Part shown: positions 44,511 to 53,157 of the stretch, one piece after another | How positions within the stretch are numbered: the stretch's first letter is position 1 | How the letters are laid out: each line of letters opens with the position of its first letter | DNA from: Planctomycetaceae bacterium | GTDB lineage: Bacteria; Planctomycetota; Planctomycetia; Pirellulales; Pirellulaceae | Direction: 5' to 3' | Assembly (NCBI GenBank): GCA_002709225.1 | Contig: PAQH01000108.1 | Location: 1-61,336, forward strand | DNA length: 61,336 nucleotides | Notes under the pieces: generated by a model | Seen by the model: the letters and a program-made list of their open reading frames with translations, nothing else | Told to the model about the DNA's origin: nothing | Database searches by the model: none | Program-made: the position numbers and the translations under genes

Positions 44511-47500
44511 ATGCCCAGAATATTTTCCCTACCGTCGGTGTGCTTGGTCTTGGCTGGATTGTCCGCGACTCGCGGGCTGTGTGACGAACCAATGCAGGAG
44601 CCTGGAATTCTCTTTGAGAAAGAGGTGTTTCCCCTCCTCAAATCTCGTTGTGGAGTCTGCCACTTCGGTGACCAACCGAAGGGGGGGCTGGATCTGTCGC
44701 GGCGGGCGAGCATTATCCGCGGTGGGCAGTCTGGTCCGGCGATTCGGATCGCCGCTGCGGAGACGAGTTTGCTCTTCGAGGTGTTGAGTAGCAACCGAAT
44801 GCCGTTGCGGGGCCCCCGCTTGACGGCGGAGGAAAAGGGGCTGATTCGCAGGTGGATCAATGATGGCGCCAAGAGTGAGTCGATGGAGGTCGAGGCGGTC
44901 GATGAGGCGGAAGCGAAGTATGCTGCCGCGGAGTACAATTACTGGTCGTTTCAACCACCGCAACGCCCCGACGTTCCGCAGGTGAAATCGCCGCGCCGCG
45001 CCGCGGGAGCGATCGACCTTTTTCTGCTGGAGCGATTGGAACAAGACCAGCTCCAATACGCGCCCGCCGCGTCCCGGACGACGCTCATCCGCCGACTTTA
45101 CATGGACTTGGTGGGCTTGCCACCGAGTCCCCTAGCAGTCCGACAGTTCCTGGCGGACAGGTCGCCGACCGCGTACGAAGAACTGGTTGATCGATTGCTG
45201 GCCAGTCCGCAGTTTGGCGAACGCTGGTCTCGGCATTGGTTGGATGTGGCGGGTTATTCGGACTCCGCCGGTGTGCTTTCTTCCGACGAAGAAAGGCAAT
45301 TGATCTGGCGCTATCGCGATTACGTGATTCGGGCGATGAACCGGGACCTTCCCTATGACAGATTTGTTCGTGAGCAGTTGGCGGGTGACGAGCTGTCGGG
45401 CTATTGGGAGCAGTATCACGGTGAGGACCGGCTGTCGGAGGAAGTGGTCGAGGCGCTGGATGCAACCGGATTCCTGCGGACCGGTCCGGATGCCAGTCGT
45501 CCGGACTTCAATACGATTAAGAATGTTAAGGGCCTCTATTACTATCCCACGATTGATGCGCAACTCAATATTCTCACTTCGGCACTAATGGGGATTACGG
45601 TGAAATGCGCCAAGTGTCATAACCACAAGTTCGATCCCTTGACACAACGGGAATACTATCGGCTGCAGTCGATCTTGATGTCGGCGTACAATCCAGACGA
45701 GTGGGTTCCGTTTCGTAAACGGAACCGCCCGATTGCTTCCCGTAAACAGGTTGAGTTTGCCGAGCAGCGGGCCCGCGAGATTGAAACACGCGTGGCTGCG
45801 TTAAAGCAGGAACAGCAGGAACTCCAGCAGGAACAGCGGGAGAAACTCTATCAACAGCGTGTGGCCAACACACCGGAGGCGATGCGGGCGGATGTATTGG
45901 CGGCGATTGCCTTGGCGCCCGAGAAACGCAGCCCGTTGCAAAAATACCTGGCCGAGAAGTTTGCGACTTATTTTCGGCCGCCGGACGATAAGTTGGACGC
46001 GGTGCTGTCCGAAGTGTTTGTGGATTACAAACAGGCGGTCACGACCAATGCCGCGGCGATTGCCGCAGAGCAGCGGCGGCGCGTTTATTTTGACTACAGC
46101 TACGCGACGTATGATGTCCCGGGTGTGCCTCACACACCGTTGTTACGGCGAGGTGATGCGCAGACCCCCGGCCCCCTGGTTCAGCCAGGCGTTCCGGAGA
46201 TGATTCGGGCGCAGGTGCCCTTCTCGTGGCAAACGCCACCCGCCGGGGCGTACTCCTCCGGACGCCGCTCGGCGCTCGCTGAGTGGCTCACCCAGCCGCG
46301 GCATCCGCTGACAGCGCGGGTGATCGTGAACCGGCTGTGGTTGCATCATTTTGGTGAGGGGATCCTCTCCACGGTCGACGACTTTGGCTGGGCGGGGGAA
46401 GACCCGACGCACCGCACACTGCTGGATTGGCTGGCGGTCGAGTTGGAGGACGGTGGCTGGAGCCTGAAGCAGTTGCATCGCCGGATAGTGACATCGGCGG
46501 CCTATCGGCAGCGCTCCTCGGACGGGCATCCCGACGCGGCGCACGCGGAACAGATCGACCCCCAGAACCGCCTTTTGTGGCGACAAAACTTGCGGCGCCT
46601 CGAGGCCGAACCACTGCGTGATAGTATCTTGGCGGTGGCGGGTGGGTTACTTACAAACATGTTTGGCCGCCCCATTCCGGTGGCCGCCCGAGCGGATGGG
46701 GAAGTCGTCGTCAACGACGGCAAACTGCCACAGCGTCGGTCGGTCTATTTGAGGAATACCCGATCGGCCCCGTTGTCGATTTTGCAGCTCTTTGATCAAC
46801 CAGATATTGAGACGAATTGCGCGCGGCGTTCCCAGTCGACGGTTCCACTACAAGCGTTGTCGTTGATGAATAGCGATATTGTCAGCAATGCTGCGATTGG
46901 GTTTGCCAATGTCGCGGTGAAAGAGGCGCCGGCAGATCCGGTGTCATGGGCTTTCGAAGCAGCGCTAAGCCGACAACCTGACGCTGCGGAACTGGCGACG
47001 CTGAATGGATTTGTGGCGAAACAGACAGGGCAATGGTTGGCCCAGGTGGAGTTGCAGCGGATCTGGGAATTCGGATATTGCGGCCCTGCCGGCGACGAGC
47101 AGACGCGGCTCAGATTCACCGCCTTTCCTCATTTCGGCGATCAGCAGTGGCAGCTTGGTGTGGATTATCCGTTTCAAGGATCGTTTTGGGCGGGCTTGCA
47201 CGCGACCGGGGGGCACCCTGGCGCGGGTCAGCCAGTGGCACTCAAATGGACAGCGCCCAGGGCCGGTCTGCTGCGAGTGAAAGGCCGCATCGAGCATCCA
47301 TCGCCGGGCGGTAATGGAATTCGCACCAGGTTCGCAACGCGTCGGCAAGGCGTGCTGCAGGAGTGGGTGGTGGCGCATGGAGATAACGATGTTGAAAGTA
47401 AACCGGTTTCCCTGCACCAGGGGGAAGAGGTGCTGTTGATTACGGACATGATGGGCGAGTTGACATCGGACGGCTTTCACTGGTCGTTCGATCTCGAACT

Positions 47501-47663
47501 GGTCGATGCTGAGCAACGGGTGCTTGGTAGGTGGAATTCACAGCGTGGATTCCACGGCCCCGGCGCGGCGACAGATGGGGGGCGGCTGGCAGCGCGGCAG
47601 AAGGCCCTGGTCGATCTCTGTCACGTATTGTTGTCCAGTCACGAATTTTCGTACGTGGATTAA
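44511..47663 (+). CDS. PSCyt1-DUF1549-DUF1553 c-type cytochrome protein with C-terminal insertion
   Basis: A 1050-residue exported protein. The signal peptide (RIFSLPSVCLVLAGLSA) leads into a PSCyt1 domain with CGVCH at 47-51 followed by DQPKGGLDLS. DUF1549 includes GERWSRHWLDVAGYSDS and CAKCHNHKFDP at 366-370. A Glu/Gln-rich segment at about 417-450 (QEQQELQQEQREKLYQQR) is predicted to be a coiled coil. DUF1553 begins near 582 (GRRSALAEWLTQPRHPLTAR). Within its C-terminal part, a beta-rich insertion of about 175 residues (845-1020, WEFGYCGPAGDEQ to WNSQRGFHGPG) precedes the final helix LVDLCHVLLSSHEFSYVD. The insertion resembles a carbohydrate-binding-type sandwich (inference). It is followed by an HH-type DUF1501. 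Confidence 0.93.
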   Translation: MPRIFSLPSVCLVLAGLSATRGLCDEPMQEPGILFEKEVFPLLKSRCGVCHFGDQPKGGLDLSRRASIIRGGQSGPAIRIAAAETSLLFEVLSSNRMPLRGPRLTAEEKGLIRRWINDGAKSESMEVEAVDEAEAKYAAAEYNYWSFQPPQRPDVPQVKSPRRAAGAIDLFLLERLEQDQLQYAPAASRTTLIRRLYMDLVGLPPSPLAVRQFLADRSPTAYEELVDRLLASPQFGERWSRHWLDVAGYSDSAGVLSSDEERQLIWRYRDYVIRAMNRDLPYDRFVREQLAGDELSGYWEQYHGEDRLSEEVVEALDATGFLRTGPDASRPDFNTIKNVKGLYYYPTIDAQLNILTSALMGITVKCAKCHNHKFDPLTQREYYRLQSILMSAYNPDEWVPFRKRNRPIASRKQVEFAEQRAREIETRVAALKQEQQELQQEQREKLYQQRVANTPEAMRADVLAAIALAPEKRSPLQKYLAEKFATYFRPPDDKLDAVLSEVFVDYKQAVTTNAAAIAAEQRRRVYFDYSYATYDVPGVPHTPLLRRGDAQTPGPLVQPGVPEMIRAQVPFSWQTPPAGAYSSGRRSALAEWLTQPRHPLTARVIVNRLWLHHFGEGILSTVDDFGWAGEDPTHRTLLDWLAVELEDGGWSLKQLHRRIVTSAAYRQRSSDGHPDAAHAEQIDPQNRLLWRQNLRRLEAEPLRDSILAVAGGLLTNMFGRPIPVAARADGEVVVNDGKLPQRRSVYLRNTRSAPLSILQLFDQPDIETNCARRSQSTVPLQALSLMNSDIVSNAAIGFANVAVKEAPADPVSWAFEAALSRQPDAAELATLNGFVAKQTGQWLAQVELQRIWEFGYCGPAGDEQTRLRFTAFPHFGDQQWQLGVDYPFQGSFWAGLHATGGHPGAGQPVALKWTAPRAGLLRVKGRIEHPSPGGNGIRTRFATRRQGVLQEWVVAHGDNDVESKPVSLHQGEEVLLITDMMGELTSDGFHWSFDLELVDAEQRVLGRWNSQRGFHGPGAATDGGRLAARQKALVDLCHVLLSSHEFSYVD

Positions 47664-47708
47664 CGGGTGGCGTTTGGGTTTACGAGTCCTCGAGGTGAGA
47701 ACACAGAG

Positions 47709-49145
47709 ATGGAATACACTTCCGCGGAACATTACCGGATCTCGCGCCGACAGACTCTGCAGCAGGTGGGCGCGGGGTTTGGCGGGTTGGTGCTGGCGGA
47801 TATCCTCCGAGCTGATGACGCGGAACCAAGACGCATTCACAATTTGCTTCCGCAAGTCCCTCCGCGGCTACCTCAGGCGCGGGCCGTGATCCAATTATTT
47901 ATGCATGGTGGCCCCAGCCAAGTCGACCTGCTGGACCCCAAGCCTCAATTGAATCGGTACGACGGGTCGATGCCTCCGGCGGAGGTGCGGGACGACGAAG
48001 AGCGGACCAAATATCTGCTCGGCACACCGTTTAAGTTCCATAAGAGTGGGGAGAGTGGTGTTGAATTTTCAGACCGCTTGCCTCATATCGCCCGGCATGC
48101 CGACCGGATCGCGGTGATCCGCTCGATGTTTACGGAGCATCGGAATCACGAACACGCGATCTGGATGGCGCAGACAGGCCTGATCGTGCCCGGTCGCCCG
48201 ACGTTGGGAGCCTGGGCGGCCTACGGGCTCGGGACGGTGAACCAGAACTTGCCCGCCTACGTAGCGCTTCCTGATCCTCAAGGTCAATCGGTTGACGGGA
48301 TTCGCAATTGGTCCAGTGGTTGGCTGCCACCGATTTACCAGGGAACAGCGTTTCGCAGTCACGGCACACCCGTACTGAATCTGAAACCGCGGCAGGAGAA
48401 ACCGGCCTCGGTCGAGGCCGGGAAACTCAATCTGTTGCGGACGCTGAACGCCGGCCATAAGCAACGTCACTCGCGTGAACTTGAGCTGGATGCTCGGATT
48501 ACGAACCTGGAGCTGGCGGCCCGGATGCAGCTGGCGGCGACGGATGCGATGGACATTACGCGTGAGTCGCTGGCGACACAGGAAGCGTACGGGCTTACCG
48601 AGGAGAACACCGCTTCGTATGGGAGGCGCTGTCTGATGGCGCGCCGGCTGGTTGAACGGGGTGTCCGCTATGTGCAAATCATGATGAAGGGGCAGCCCTG
48701 GGATACCCATCAGAGCAACGTCGCCAATACGACGAGTTGTTGTGCGCAGACCGATCAGCCCATCGGCGCACTGTTAACGGATTTGTCACAGCGGGGGCTG
48801 CTGGATAGTACGCTGGTGCTGTGGGGTGGGGAGTTCGGACGGACACCTGCTGCCGAGTTGCGTGGAAAAGACGCCGGACGGGGTAACGAGGGACGTGATC
48901 ATCATCCTTACGGCTATAGTGTCTGGATGGCCGGTGGTGGAGTCCGTGGCGGGCAGACGTACGGTGAAACGGATGAGTTCGGTTACCGGGCGGTTGTCAA
49001 TCGGACCAAGGTATCCGATTACCACGCCACCATACTGCACCTGCTCGGCTTGGACCACGAGGAGCTGGACTACCGTCACAATGGTCGCAGCGAGCGTCTG
49101 ACCGACGTCTATCGCGCGCAAGTCATCCGCGAGCTCGTCAGTTAA
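47709..49145 (+). CDS. DUF1501 protein (Tat-exported, HH-type)
   Basis: A 478-residue DUF1501 protein. The ATG at 47709 has AGGTGAG about 9 nt upstream. A GTG 42 bp earlier is an alternative. The Tat-like segment is ISRRQTLQQVGAGFGG. Landmarks are MHGGPSQVDLLDPKP, KGQPWDTHQSNVAN followed by an unusual double cysteine (TTSCC), WGGEFGRTPAAELRGK and GRDHHPYGYSVWMAGGG. It belongs to the double-His subtype and is the partner of the PSD1 gene 45 bp upstream. After it a 258 bp gap precedes the MFS-like gene. Confidence 0.94.
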   Translation: MEYTSAEHYRISRRQTLQQVGAGFGGLVLADILRADDAEPRRIHNLLPQVPPRLPQARAVIQLFMHGGPSQVDLLDPKPQLNRYDGSMPPAEVRDDEERTKYLLGTPFKFHKSGESGVEFSDRLPHIARHADRIAVIRSMFTEHRNHEHAIWMAQTGLIVPGRPTLGAWAAYGLGTVNQNLPAYVALPDPQGQSVDGIRNWSSGWLPPIYQGTAFRSHGTPVLNLKPRQEKPASVEAGKLNLLRTLNAGHKQRHSRELELDARITNLELAARMQLAATDAMDITRESLATQEAYGLTEENTASYGRRCLMARRLVERGVRYVQIMMKGQPWDTHQSNVANTTSCCAQTDQPIGALLTDLSQRGLLDSTLVLWGGEFGRTPAAELRGKDAGRGNEGRDHHPYGYSVWMAGGGVRGGQTYGETDEFGYRAVVNRTKVSDYHATILHLLGLDHEELDYRHNGRSERLTDVYRAQVIRELVS

Positions 49146-49403
49146 CCCTGGTGTGGCGCGGCATATGTGTTTCGAGCTGCCGCCCGGTGGGCAGGGGCGT
49201 GCCCTCGCCAGACATGGTGACCGTCTAACGCGGGCAAGCAAGACAAGGCGGCGGGGCATCTCAGCGACGGCGTGGGGCGTCTCGAGTGGACTGATCAGGC
49301 GGGGGGGAAGATGGTATGATTGACCCTCGGGCCATGAAATTGGGCGATCGCGATCGTGCCACGGGTCCAGTCGAGACAGGTCGCAGTACCCGTTAGCCTC
49401 AAT

Positions 49404-50792
49404 ATGCCCGCCAAGACTTCCCGCGTACGGTATTCTACGCCGCCTTTGTGGTTGCGGTGCTTTCCACCGTTTCTCTCCACGCTACAGCGGATGCCCATAA
49501 GCTGCCGTCCGGCGCTTTTCTACGAGACGTTTTACAACATCGGCTCCGGCGCGTTTGTGGCGTTGTTCGGCCTTGCCTTGGCGACGCTCAAAAGTGAGAT
49601 TTTCACGCCAGGAGGTACCAAGGAACACTTGATGTTTGTGGCGGCTATGTTTGGCGGTAGCAGCCTGCTGAGTCCGCTCGTGGGGTATTTAGGGAAAAGT
49701 GTTTCCATGCGTTTGATGGTGATCGTCCCCAACCTGGTGGCGGCGGTCATCCTGTTTGCGACCTGCAGTTTTCACAGTGCCGGCTTTTTCGCGGTGATTA
49801 TCGGCGTGGCTTTTGTCATCCGGGTTTTTCCGCGTGTCGCCGAAATGAATATGTTTCGGGTGCTTTACCCGGCGACCCATCGCGGCACTGCGGTCGGCTG
49901 GGTGAAGGCGGTGGCGGCGGTGTCCGGCTTGGGAGTGACTGTGGCTGCGACCCTGTGGGTGATGTGGCGTCCTGGGCTCTATTACGTGCCGTACTGGGGA
50001 GTCGGCATTGCACTGGCCTGTTCGGCGTTTGTTTACGCGAGAATTCCGGTGCGCCGGCGGGCGGTGTTCCTGTCCCAGGAGATAACGCCCCCGCACCGCG
50101 CTTTGTGGTCCGGTGCACGCGTGTTTTTCGCTGACCGGCGATTTGTGCTGTACCAGGTTGGGTTTTGGTTTGCGGGTTTCGCCAATCACATGGCGCACGC
50201 CTTCGTCGCAGAGTCACTCAAAGTGAACGCGTTGGCATCTGATCGGGCCGTGTTTTGGATCGTGGCGGTCATCCCCGCCCTCTGCATGGCGGGCTCCGCA
50301 CCGCTGTGGGGACGTTTGCTGGATCAGATGAATCCGATGTCTGGTCGCGCATTGTTCAACGCCATCCAGTGCGTCGCCTACGGGTTCCATTGTCTGGGTG
50401 GGGTAACACAGCAGGCTTGGCCGTTTGTTGTCGGGTCGGTGTTACATGCCATCGGCATGGGCGGCAGCACGATCAATTGGTTGACCGGAAGCCTCTATTT
50501 TGCGACACGTGAACGGGTCGCCTTGTACAACAGCATTCACGTGGCGCTGACCGGTTTGCGAGGCCTGTTAGCTCCTCTGGTCGGGGTGTTGATTTACGGC
50601 GGGACGGTAATGCTGGGGCCTTGGACGGTCCCGGGGCTGGGCCTTGGACCCTGGTTATTTGGCCTTTCCGCGGCCCTCTCCCTGTGTGGGGCCGTGTATA
50701 TGGTTTGGATGACCCGTTGGGATGCGGGTTCGTCCGAGGAATCCCTCCTCAAGGGGGGGGTGGCGCCCGGCGGACAGGCTGTTTCCTCTTGA
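49404..50792 (+). CDS. MFS-like multi-pass membrane transporter
   Basis: A protein of about 462 residues with around 12 hydrophobic segments. Examples are FVALFGLALATLK, MFGGSSLLSPLVGYLG, LMVIVPNLVAAVILFATC, FFAVIIGVAFVIRVFP, VSGLGVTVAATLWVMW, FWIVAVIPALCMAG and LFGLSAALSLCGAVYMVW. Gly/Arg loops such as GYLGKSVSMR and ARIPVRRRAVF fit the major facilitator fold. A conserved acidic YPATHRGTAVGWVKA segment lies between segments. The start is uncertain: ATG at 49404 or ATG at 49491, neither with a clear ribosome site, and a GTG at 49356 is also in frame. The substrate is unknown. It is the only obvious transporter in the window. Confidence 0.78.
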   Translation: MPAKTSRVRYSTPPLWLRCFPPFLSTLQRMPISCRPALFYETFYNIGSGAFVALFGLALATLKSEIFTPGGTKEHLMFVAAMFGGSSLLSPLVGYLGKSVSMRLMVIVPNLVAAVILFATCSFHSAGFFAVIIGVAFVIRVFPRVAEMNMFRVLYPATHRGTAVGWVKAVAAVSGLGVTVAATLWVMWRPGLYYVPYWGVGIALACSAFVYARIPVRRRAVFLSQEITPPHRALWSGARVFFADRRFVLYQVGFWFAGFANHMAHAFVAESLKVNALASDRAVFWIVAVIPALCMAGSAPLWGRLLDQMNPMSGRALFNAIQCVAYGFHCLGGVTQQAWPFVVGSVLHAIGMGGSTINWLTGSLYFATRERVALYNSIHVALTGLRGLLAPLVGVLIYGGTVMLGPWTVPGLGLGPWLFGLSAALSLCGAVYMVWMTRWDAGSSEESLLKGGVAPGGQAVSS

Positions 50793-50929
50793 GAGACTGT
50801 GATTATCTGGCCGATTTAACGAGGTAGAGGGGGTGATTAGTGAGTCGGCCCTCCAAGTCAGGTTGACACGCGACCGTTTCGCAGAGGAAAATAGCGACGT
50901 TCAGTACGTAGAATCCATGGAGATATCCC

Positions 50930-52273
50930 ATGTTAACAATTACGGGCGGTCAATCGGGGCGTGGTGCGTATTGTGATGGTGTGTCGCGCCGCAGTTTTTT
51001 GAAGATTGGTTCCTTAGGCGTGGGTGCCATGGGGCTGAACCTGGCGGATCTATTTCGAGGCGAGGCCTCGGGTGCAGTGACGCAAAAACATAAGTCCGTC
51101 ATTAACATCTTCCTGGGCGGTGGGCCGCCACACCAGGATATGTGGGAGATCAAGACCGAAGCTCCGAAAGAGATTCGGGGCCCCTTCCAGCCCATCGCTA
51201 CGAACGTTCCGGGAATCCAGATCGGTGAGTGTTTTCCGAAGATCGCGCAGATCATGGACAAGTCCGCCGTGCTACGCGCCGTGGTCGGCTGCGAGGGACG
51301 GCACGACTCGTTTCAATGTATGACCGGCTGGCGTCACGCCGACCTGCGGGCCATGGGTGGCCGCCCGGCGATGGGGAGTGTGTTGCACAAGTTGGAAGGC
51401 CCCGTACACAAAAGCGTACCGCCGTACGTCGGAATGGTGACCGCGGGTGTCTGGCGTGATCCCGGTAAACCAGGATTCCTCGGAGCCAGCTATGCCCCCT
51501 TCAAGCCTGAGGGCCAGGGCTTGGCCGATATGAAGCTGAGCGGAATCACACTGGATCGGCTCGGCAACCGCAAGCAGCTGCTCACGAGTGTGGATCGCTT
51601 ACGCCGTGAAGCAGACGCAAACGGACAGCTGCAAGCGCTGGATGCCTATGAACAACAAGCTTTTGACGTGCTTGCCTCCAGTAAAATGGTTGATGCTTTG
51701 GACGTATCCAAGGAAGATCCAGAAATCCGTGCCCGTTATGGCACCGGCAAGCCATACCAGTTCCAGTATGACGGTGCCGCGACCAACAACGAGCAGATCT
51801 TGATGGCGCGTCGCCTGGTGGAAGCGGGAGTGCGCTGTGTGACTCTGACCTACGGGCGTTGGGACAGCCACGGAAATAATGAAGGCCTGGTGCGGCATCA
51901 TGGAGTTAGGATTGATCAAGCTGTGGCGGCGCTGGTCACCGACCTCGAAGAACGCGGTATGCTGGATGACGTGACCGTGCTGGTGTGGGGGGAATTTGGT
52001 CGAACTCCGCGGATTAACAAGAGCGCGGGACGCGACCACTGGACGCAGGTCAGCTGTGCCTACATGGCGGGAGGTGGCATGCAAACGGGTCAGGCGATCG
52101 GCAGTACGAATCGTCTGGGTGAACATGCCCATTCGCGGCCCGTACACGTACAGGAAATCTTTGCTACGGTTTACAAGAACCTTGGCATTGATACGAGTAC
52201 GGCCACGATTGCAGACCCCGCCGGACGTCCACAGTATCTTACCGAGAAAGAGCCTATTGCAGAGCTGGTGTAG
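50930..52273 (+). CDS. DUF1501 protein (Tat-exported, HW-type, CDG-box)
   Basis: A 447-residue DUF1501 protein. GGAG lies 7 nt upstream of the ATG. The N terminus contains YCDGVSRRSFLKIGSLG, the CDG box and twin-arginine motif, followed by the hydrophobic GVGAMGLNLADLF. Landmarks are LGGGPPHQDMWEIKTEAP (GGPP in place of GGPS, and EIKT in place of D-x-K-P), YGRWDSHGNN, WGEFGRTPRINKSAGRDHW and MAGGGMQTGQAIG. The C terminus EKEPIAELV is typical. It stands alone, without a PSD1 neighbour, and is closed by a strong intrinsic terminator 33 bp after the stop codon. Confidence 0.94.
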   Translation: MLTITGGQSGRGAYCDGVSRRSFLKIGSLGVGAMGLNLADLFRGEASGAVTQKHKSVINIFLGGGPPHQDMWEIKTEAPKEIRGPFQPIATNVPGIQIGECFPKIAQIMDKSAVLRAVVGCEGRHDSFQCMTGWRHADLRAMGGRPAMGSVLHKLEGPVHKSVPPYVGMVTAGVWRDPGKPGFLGASYAPFKPEGQGLADMKLSGITLDRLGNRKQLLTSVDRLRREADANGQLQALDAYEQQAFDVLASSKMVDALDVSKEDPEIRARYGTGKPYQFQYDGAATNNEQILMARRLVEAGVRCVTLTYGRWDSHGNNEGLVRHHGVRIDQAVAALVTDLEERGMLDDVTVLVWGEFGRTPRINKSAGRDHWTQVSCAYMAGGGMQTGQAIGSTNRLGEHAHSRPVHVQEIFATVYKNLGIDTSTATIADPAGRPQYLTEKEPIAELV

Positions 52274-52305
52274 CCAGTACTGTCAATCGAGCGAACAACA
52301 TAGCG

Positions 52306-52341
52306 AAACCAGCGGCAATTTACGTTGTCGCTGGTTTTTTT
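52306..52341 (+). terminator. Rho-independent terminator after the DUF1501 gene
   Basis: AAACCAGCGGCAA (52306-52318) pairs with TTGTCGCTGGTTT (52325-52337) through 13 positions with a single G-U pair around a 6-nt loop (TTTACG). A run of seven T follows at 52335-52341. It lies 33 bp after the DUF1501 stop and 23 bp before the end of the convergent dioxygenase gene, so it insulates the two transcripts. It is the clearest intrinsic terminator in the window. Confidence 0.9.
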
Positions 52342-52363
52342 GTGGCTGGATGCAGAATTCCGG

Positions 52364-53143
52364 TCAGCAGGAGGTTTCGGGTAAAGGCCGCAACGGCGAG
52401 AAGTCACGCTCATTCTGGTACCAGGGGCGCTCCGTTTTCGTGCAGGCATTGCTGACCGCATTGTAGATCAGGTAGGCAATTGCACGACGCCAGGGAGACA
52501 CATTGTTGGCAGATCCGTGGACCAGGTTGCAGTGGACGAAGGCCACCGAACCGGCGGGGCCGATCAGTGGTTCGATTCCGTGTTGGTGTGCCAGTTGTCG
52601 CAGCGTTTCGGTATCCAGGTGGTGTAGTTCATAGCCGCGACCTGCCGCATCCTGATGCAAGTGGGAGGAGAGCAGGCCGTGTCGATGAGACCCGGGCAGC
52701 ACCAGGAGCGGAGAATTGACCGTAGTGCAGTCGTCGAGGAATACCGATGCCATGATGCATCGCGGCTGAGGCATTCCGTCAATGGTGTGCCAGGGGGGGT
52801 AGTCCTGATGCCAAGCCCACGATTCGCCATGACCGAAACCAGATTTGGGGTTGAGGCGACTTTGATGGAGATAGATGTCTTCGCCGAGAAGTTGCTGGAC
52901 GGGGTCGAGCAAGCGCGAGGTGAGTGAAAGTCGGCGGAAAGCATCGTCGTAGTGGTGCGGCCCGAATACGAGTCTCGCCGCGTCCGGCTGGTTCTTTTCA
53001 CGTACCACCTCGGGTCCCGGTCGACGGAGTAATTCAGGGAGCGTTTCTTGGAGCTCTGCCACTTGCGCAGCCGGAAGCAGCGAGGGGAAAAAGAGCAAGC
53101 CGCGGTCCTCAAATTCCTGGATTTGGCTGGAGCTGAGTTGCAT
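52364..53143 (-). CDS. EctD-like phytanoyl-CoA dioxygenase family protein
   Basis: A 259-residue Fe(II)/2-oxoglutarate dioxygenase of the PhyH family. The iron ligands are visible: His112 and Asp114 in WHQDYPPWH, and His209 in NLVHGSANN. The surrounding sequences WAWHQDYPPWHTIDGMP, VLPGSHRHGLLS and CNLVHGSANNVSPWRRA closely follow the ectoine hydroxylase (EctD) signature. However, no ectoine biosynthesis gene is nearby and the first motif is not the classic EctD form (WHSDFETWH). The enzyme probably hydroxylates a small polar molecule (inference). It is the third gene of an operon with a Gfo/Idh dehydrogenase and a second PhyH-like dioxygenase. No signal peptide. Confidence 0.88.
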   Translation of the reverse strand: MQLSSSQIQEFEDRGLLFFPSLLPAAQVAELQETLPELLRRPGPEVVREKNQPDAARLVFGPHHYDDAFRRLSLTSRLLDPVQQLLGEDIYLHQSRLNPKSGFGHGESWAWHQDYPPWHTIDGMPQPRCIMASVFLDDCTTVNSPLLVLPGSHRHGLLSSHLHQDAAGRGYELHHLDTETLRQLAHQHGIEPLIGPAGSVAFVHCNLVHGSANNVSPWRRAIAYLIYNAVSNACTKTERPWYQNERDFSPLRPLPETSC

Positions 53144-53157
53144 CTGCGTAGTTCCTG

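Noticed and set aside
52364..53143. Ectoine hydroxylase (ectD) as a firm gene name
   Set aside because: The signature is close but not exact, and there are no ectoine biosynthesis genes in the window.
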